From: Lycium barbarum
Lineage: Eukaryota; Streptophyta; Magnoliopsida; Solanales; Solanaceae
Assembly: GCF_019175385.1 (NCBI RefSeq)
Contig: NC_083337.1
Span: 43,934,938-43,998,937 of the forward strand
Direction of reading: 5' to 3'
DNA: 64,000 bases
Shown here: piece by piece, positions 59,486-64,000 of the stretch
How the letters are laid out: each line of letters begins with the position of its first letter
Position numbering within the stretch: position 1 is the stretch's first letter
Program-made: the position numbers and the translations under genes
The notes under the pieces: model-generated
Told to the model about the DNA's origin: nothing
Databases searched by the model: none
The model's input: the letters and a program-made list of their open reading frames with translations, nothing else

Positions 59486-62406
59486 TGTTATGTCCCGTGT
59501 TTTCGTATAATTGGAAATCGAGAAATAATTACGATTTGTGTGTTAAAAAGGAAATGATTTAATTTTTGTGAATATGACTATGTTGGTTGTGAAATCTTTA
59601 AATGCTAAGACCTCGGGAAAGGCCAAGGGTAAACTTGGAACTTCGTAAATTAGTTTCGGGAATTTCAAAACGGGGCATTTTAAGAATTGGGCCCAAGAAA
59701 TTACAATGCAAATGAAGCCCAAACAAATGAAGGGGGGGCCGGCCATAGTAGTGGCCCAAGCCCATTTTTAAAGGGGCATGTGCTATGCACATGACCCCTA
59801 AAGTAGATATATACATGGATTACTCTTGAGTTATCACAAAATTAGAAAACAAATCAAGAACTCACCAAAAAAAGGGGTTCGGCCGAAGTGAAAAAGGAAA
59901 AGAAGAGAAAAATTCCAAGCTTGTGTAGTGATTCAAAAATCTTGGTTTCTACATATTTGTGAAGTACTCAAGACGCTCTCCGACGTGGTATAAATAGTTT
60001 GGCACGAGGACGACGTTTTCGACAAGTCGGGTTTTCAAGAAAAGGTAAGAATTTTGCCCCTTTTATGTTATAGAATTGATGTGAATGTGTTAAGCATTGG
60101 AAGTAGATGGAGATCCCGTAATTTTAACGTAAATAGAAAGTCGTGGGTGTGTGTGTGTGTAGTGTGTTTGGCCGTGAGTTATGGAAGGAAAGAAATGGTT
60201 TGAATTGATTTTGTTTAAGTTGGTATAATGTGTTGTTGTGACCCTTATGTCGTAAATGATTAATTGGTGAATGAAATTGGCGTTGAAAAATGATTTTGGA
60301 TATTATCGGAAAGCGTATACCCTTGGTATCATTATGTATATCATTGTATATTTAGGGTGCTAGATACTTTAGATATGAACTTATAATGATGTTAATGAAT
60401 TCGGGATGAAACGACGTGAGTTAGAATGTTCGTCGTGAACTTTTGATTGTTTTGAAGAATTATGGAACATAATGGATTTTGGTGTAATTTCGGGTATGGC
60501 TTGAATTGTAGTTAGGTTGTGATTGTATAAGTTTGAATGTGGAAATGAATACAATTATGTAGATGTAGAATTGGAGTTTTGAAAGTTTGAATGGAAGTTG
60601 CCAACTTAGATAACAAAGTGGAATTTTGAAGCTAGAATGGCTTGATTGTTGTTTGTGTTGTTTGTTGATGTGTGGGCTGTTGTTGTTGTTGTATTTTGAG
60701 CCGAGCTAAGTCTCGGGGATGTTAGATTTATAGGGGAAGTGCTGCCGAAATTTCGGTAGGCAAAAATTGGAGTTAAAGGCATTTTTTAAGCCTAAGAATC
60801 TCAATTGGTAACTTTGACCATTTGCAGATTTTTGACGAAACGGGACTGGACTTTTGGAAGGGCTTACGACGTCTGTGAGGTATGTAAAGCTTCCCAATTC
60901 TTTATTTGGCATATCTTAGTGTGTTAGTTGAATATGAGACCTTCCGGAGCATTTCTGCTCCTCGAAACCCGATCCACAGGAAAGTTACTTTTCATTCAAT
61001 TCGATTGAAGCCTAAAGGCTCCCTTTTTGGCTAGAATGCCATTATTCGTCCGAAACCTATCGAAATGTGGTCGGGTAACCTAGAAATGATTATGTATGAC
61101 CCTTGGCATATTACTGCTCATAAAAATATGTTCGCCACCTCACTTCGACTCGAGGTGGGTCCGCTACCCCAAAATGCCCGATTTGCCCTTCGGGCCGTCT
61201 TTGAGAATAGAGTTAAACGTACCACTTCTGATCTTTGGAACATCCTTCCACGGGGTATGTTTGGACTATTCGATGCACTAATCCAGGTTTTGAACTATAT
61301 GGACCATTTTGGAACCGTTTCGCAAAATGAAACCTTATGTCGACTAAGTATTCGACTATTTTGTAATAGGATATGATTTATGAGTTTACTTTGTTTTGAA
61401 ACACTATTTTGAAATACGATTTGCATTTGTTTGCTCACGACTCCGCTCGTGCCTTATTATGACTTCGTTCACCGGTTCCCGGGCCGGTTTTGATTCGTGC
61501 GCCTTATGACAATTCGGCCGTATGCTGTGTTACGGTTCCCGAGGCTTCGCCATAGGGCCGGGTTCCGTTTGGAGTTATGCTGTGATATGGCTCGTGATGC
61601 GATACGCTCACCGATGATTATGATTATGTTCGGGGATGTACGGAGATTTGAAACCTTCTGGTGTTATGCTGTGTGTGGTGCCAGCGTCGGAGTGGCGACC
61701 ACGTTCTTAAGCGTTTGCATGATTTTGTTTGCATAAAATACATGTATATGATTTCGATACAGATTTTGACATACCAGTTTGTACCCCACTTTGACATTTG
61801 ATTTGCTTTCGGTTTTTATCTATAATTCTGTACTCCGTGCTTTACATACTCAGTACATATTTCGTACTGACCCCCTTTCTTCGGGGGCTGCGTTTTATGC
61901 CCGCAGGTGCAGATATCGGTGATCCTCCGCAGTAGGCTTCACTTCTTGCTATTCCGGAGTACTCCTATTTGATCCGGAGTCCACTTTTGGTACAGACTCT
62001 TTTGCTTTGTATATATTTGGTATATTTGACTATTTGGGTACGGCGGGGCCCTGTCTCGCCATATGTCTTTGTTTTGAGTTCGTAGAGGCCTGTAGTCATA
62101 TATGTGGGGCGAGGGTCCTATGTATGTCTGTCTGATTCCGTTATCTGGTCTTAAGGCGGTCTGTTTGTTATGATGGCCCCAAATGGCCCTTTGTATATAT
62201 TTGTATTTTGACCGGCGAGGTCTATTCCGCCGCTTTGTTTGAGTTTGATTTGATATGACCGCTTAAGACATATTTTCGATATAAATTATGTTTGATATAA
62301 CTTCTTGAAAATTCTGAAATAAGTTTGGATTCGGAAATGAATATGCGATTTGGTCTGGGTACCCAGGTAGGGTGCCAGTCGCGGCCCACGGGGCTGGGTC
62401 GTGACA
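59486..62406 (+). repeat. 3' LTR of element G
   Basis: A 2,921-bp copy of 51385-54305 with no difference found by eye and no length change. The two-hairpin module is at 61850-61887. Confidence 0.97.
61850..61887 (+). other. Two-hairpin LTR module (G 3' LTR)
   Basis: Same as 53749-53786, shifted by 8,101 bp. Confidence 0.75.
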
Positions 62407-63770
62407 GTGCTTAAGGGAAAGGCAAGAGAGGCAATTCTTGATGATGAAGGCGTTTTAAGGATCAAGGGTCGCATTTGTGTTCCTCGGGTAGTAGATTTGA
62501 CTAGATTGATCATGGAGGAGGCTCACAGTTTTAGATATTCTATTCATCCGGGAGCTACAAAGATGTATCTAGATTTGAAACGACATTATTAGTGGTGCAA
62601 CACGAAGAGGGACATTGCGGGATTTGTTTCTTGGTGTTTGAATTTTCAATGGGTGAAATATGGGCACCAAAATCCAGAGGGAATCACTCAAATAACGCCT
62701 AAACCTGAGTTGAAATAGGAGCGGATCGATATGGAGTTTGTAATAGGATTAACATGGACTTTAGGGAAATTTGATGCTATTTGGATCATTTTGGACTGTT
62801 TGACTAAGTCAGCTCACTTTGTACCGGTTTAGACTACTTACAATTCAGACAAGTTGGCCAGAATCTACATCCGTGAGATAGTTCGTTTGGATGGGGTTCC
62901 TATTTCTATCATTTTGGATCAGGGCACTCTGTTTACATCTCAATTCTGGCAATTCATGCAGAACGATTTGGGTACTCGGGTGGAGCTTAGTACAACATTT
63001 CACCCTCAGATGGATGGTCAGTCCGAGCGTACTATTTAGGCCCTTGAGGATATGTTGCGGGCATGTGTGATTGATTTTGGTAGTCACTGGGATCAGTTCT
63101 TGCCTTTGGTAGAGTTTGCTTACAATAACAATTATCAGTCGAGCATTGACACGGCACCGTTCAAGGCACTATATGGTAGGAGGTGTCAGCATCCAGTTGA
63201 TTGGTTTAATGCATTTAAGGTTAGGTCTTGGGTTACATACTTGTTGCGAGATTCTTTGGACAAGGTCAAGTTGATTCAAGAGAGACTTCTCACAGGTCAG
63301 AGTTGGCAAGCCAACAATGCGGATCAGAAGGTTCATGATTTAGAGTTCATGGTTGGTGAGCAGGTTATATTGAAGGTTTCACCTATGAATGGTGTGATGA
63401 GGTTTGGGAAGAAGGGAAAGTTGAGCCCTAGGTATATTGGTCCCTTTGAGATTGTTCAGCGCATTAGTGAGCTAGCGTATGTGTTGGCTTTTCCTCCTGG
63501 TTTGTTGGGTGTTCATCCTGTGGTCCATACTTCTGCTCAAGAAGTATCATTCGGATGGTTCTCAGGTCAGTCAGTGGGACTAGGTGTTGCTCGATCAGAA
63601 CTTGACTTTCGAGGAAGAGCCAGTTACTATTTTAGATGGACCGATCCAGAAATTGAGGTCCAAGGAGATTGCATATATTTAAGTTAAGGCATCGTCCGGT
63701 TGAGGAGGATACTTGGGAGACTGAGTCGTACATGCTAAGTAGATATCCCTAGCTTTTCAGCAATTCAGGT
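62407..63770 (+). pseudogene. gag-pol of element H, part 2 (integrase and tail), broken
   Basis: It resumes after the second GTGCT copy with VLKGKAREAILDDEGVL, in register with the C element (VLRGEAKEVVIDAEGVL). The integrase zinc region is decayed (TAG at about 62590, CPNC replaced by CLNF). Asp positions are altered or kept (MEFVIGL has Glu at the first Asp; IILDQGTLF keeps the second), and QSERTI keeps the Glu. TAG codons occur near 62718, near 62830 and at 63037. The segment from 63052 covers the integrase C-terminus up to the conserved PRYIGPFEIV motif; a frame shift then disrupts the chromodomain-like end near 63680-63760. Confidence 0.8.
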
Positions 63771-63790
63771 ACTTTTTTTTTCTTTTATAT

Positions 63791-63823
63791 TCGAGGACGA
63801 ACATGTGTTTACGTGGTGTATTA
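63791..63823 (+). other. Degenerate pre-LTR signal of H
   Basis: TTCGAGGACGAA (63790-63801) is a shortened version of the pre-PPT hairpin. The following polypurine tract has decayed (GTGTTTACGTGGTGTATTA). Confidence 0.5.
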
Positions 63824-64000
63824 TGTAACGACCAGTTAGGTCGTTTTGGTTGTTTTGCCTATTTTAATCCAAATGACCCTTCCCCTATCTTCTTTATAGT
63901 ATGTTTGACTTGTGGGGATGGTTGGTGCGATTCCCTAGGTTTTTTTGGTGAGTTTTCAGTAAGAACAAGGAGTTTTTAGGAATCCTTAAGGAATGGGTTG
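63824..64000 (+). mobile_element. Start of the 3' LTR of element H, cut by the window edge
   Basis: It begins TGTAACGACCAGTTAGGTCG after the degenerate pre-LTR signal. The C LTR read in the same direction starts TGTAACCTTTCTGGTCG, supporting a related family. Only 177 bp are visible. Confidence 0.65.

Larger units (their letters stand above)
51385..62406 (+). mobile_element. Complete, very young LTR retrotransposon G (Tekay-like chromovirus)
   Basis: An 11,022-bp element with 2,921-bp LTRs at 51385-54305 and 59486-62406, an exact 5-bp duplication GTGCT, a primer site, gag-pol and a polypurine tract. The LTRs are the same length, every line I compared is the same, and all ORFs inside them translate identically at a constant 8,101-bp offset. 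It is inserted in the integrase region of H. Element A is a sister: the internal regions are very similar, while the LTRs are clearly more diverged. Confidence 0.97.

Overview
This window looks like plant heterochromatin. I find no host gene, tRNA or rRNA, only a nested pile of Ty3/Gypsy LTR retrotransposons of the chromovirus type, most like the Tekay/Del clade: gag-pol in one reading frame, a plant initiator-tRNA-Met primer site (TGGTATCAGAGC), the pol order PR-RT-RH-INT, a chromodomain-like tail, and LTRs of 2-3.4 kb. A dicot is likely. Solanaceae is my guess from the look of LTR ends such as TGTCACGACCCAACC; that is recollection, not proof.

Layout. 1-9190: remains of an old minus-strand element 'E' with a right LTR at 6776-9190, a primer site, and an acidic leader ORF in place of a recognisable gag-pol. 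A solo LTR (3955-6379, TSD TGGAT) sits in that ORF, and an E-type LTR piece lies at 1-590. 9637-11902: LTR-like fragment of another family. 11903-35469: minus-strand element 'B'. Its left LTR is split by the complete plus-strand element 'A' (12674-23674, TSD CATCC). Its right LTR is split by a solo LTR (31284-34668, TSD CTCGG) and then cut by element 'C'. 35470-42370: minus-strand C (3' LTR plus broken gag-pol). 42371-46549: plus-strand 'D' (5'-truncated, end of pol plus 3' LTR), joined head-to-head with C. 46550-47300: E-type LTR piece. 47312-49234 and 49305-64000: two decayed plus-strand elements, 'F' and 'H'. H is split by the very young, complete element 'G' (51385-62406, TSD GTGCT).

A and G have everything needed in cis (LTRs, primer site, polypurine tract), but no copy here has an unbroken gag-pol. 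G is closest: one frame of 1,620 codons with only three internal TAG codons, between LTRs that look identical over 2,921 bp.

The most interesting signal is in the LTRs. Families whose LTRs have otherwise drifted apart share one layout: a palindrome-rich cassette just upstream of a TATA-like box, then a minisatellite whose unit differs by family, then a conserved pair of small hairpins. The second hairpin changes sequence between families while keeping its pairing, as expected of a selected RNA structure. A further hairpin lies directly before the polypurine tract. I would follow these up first.
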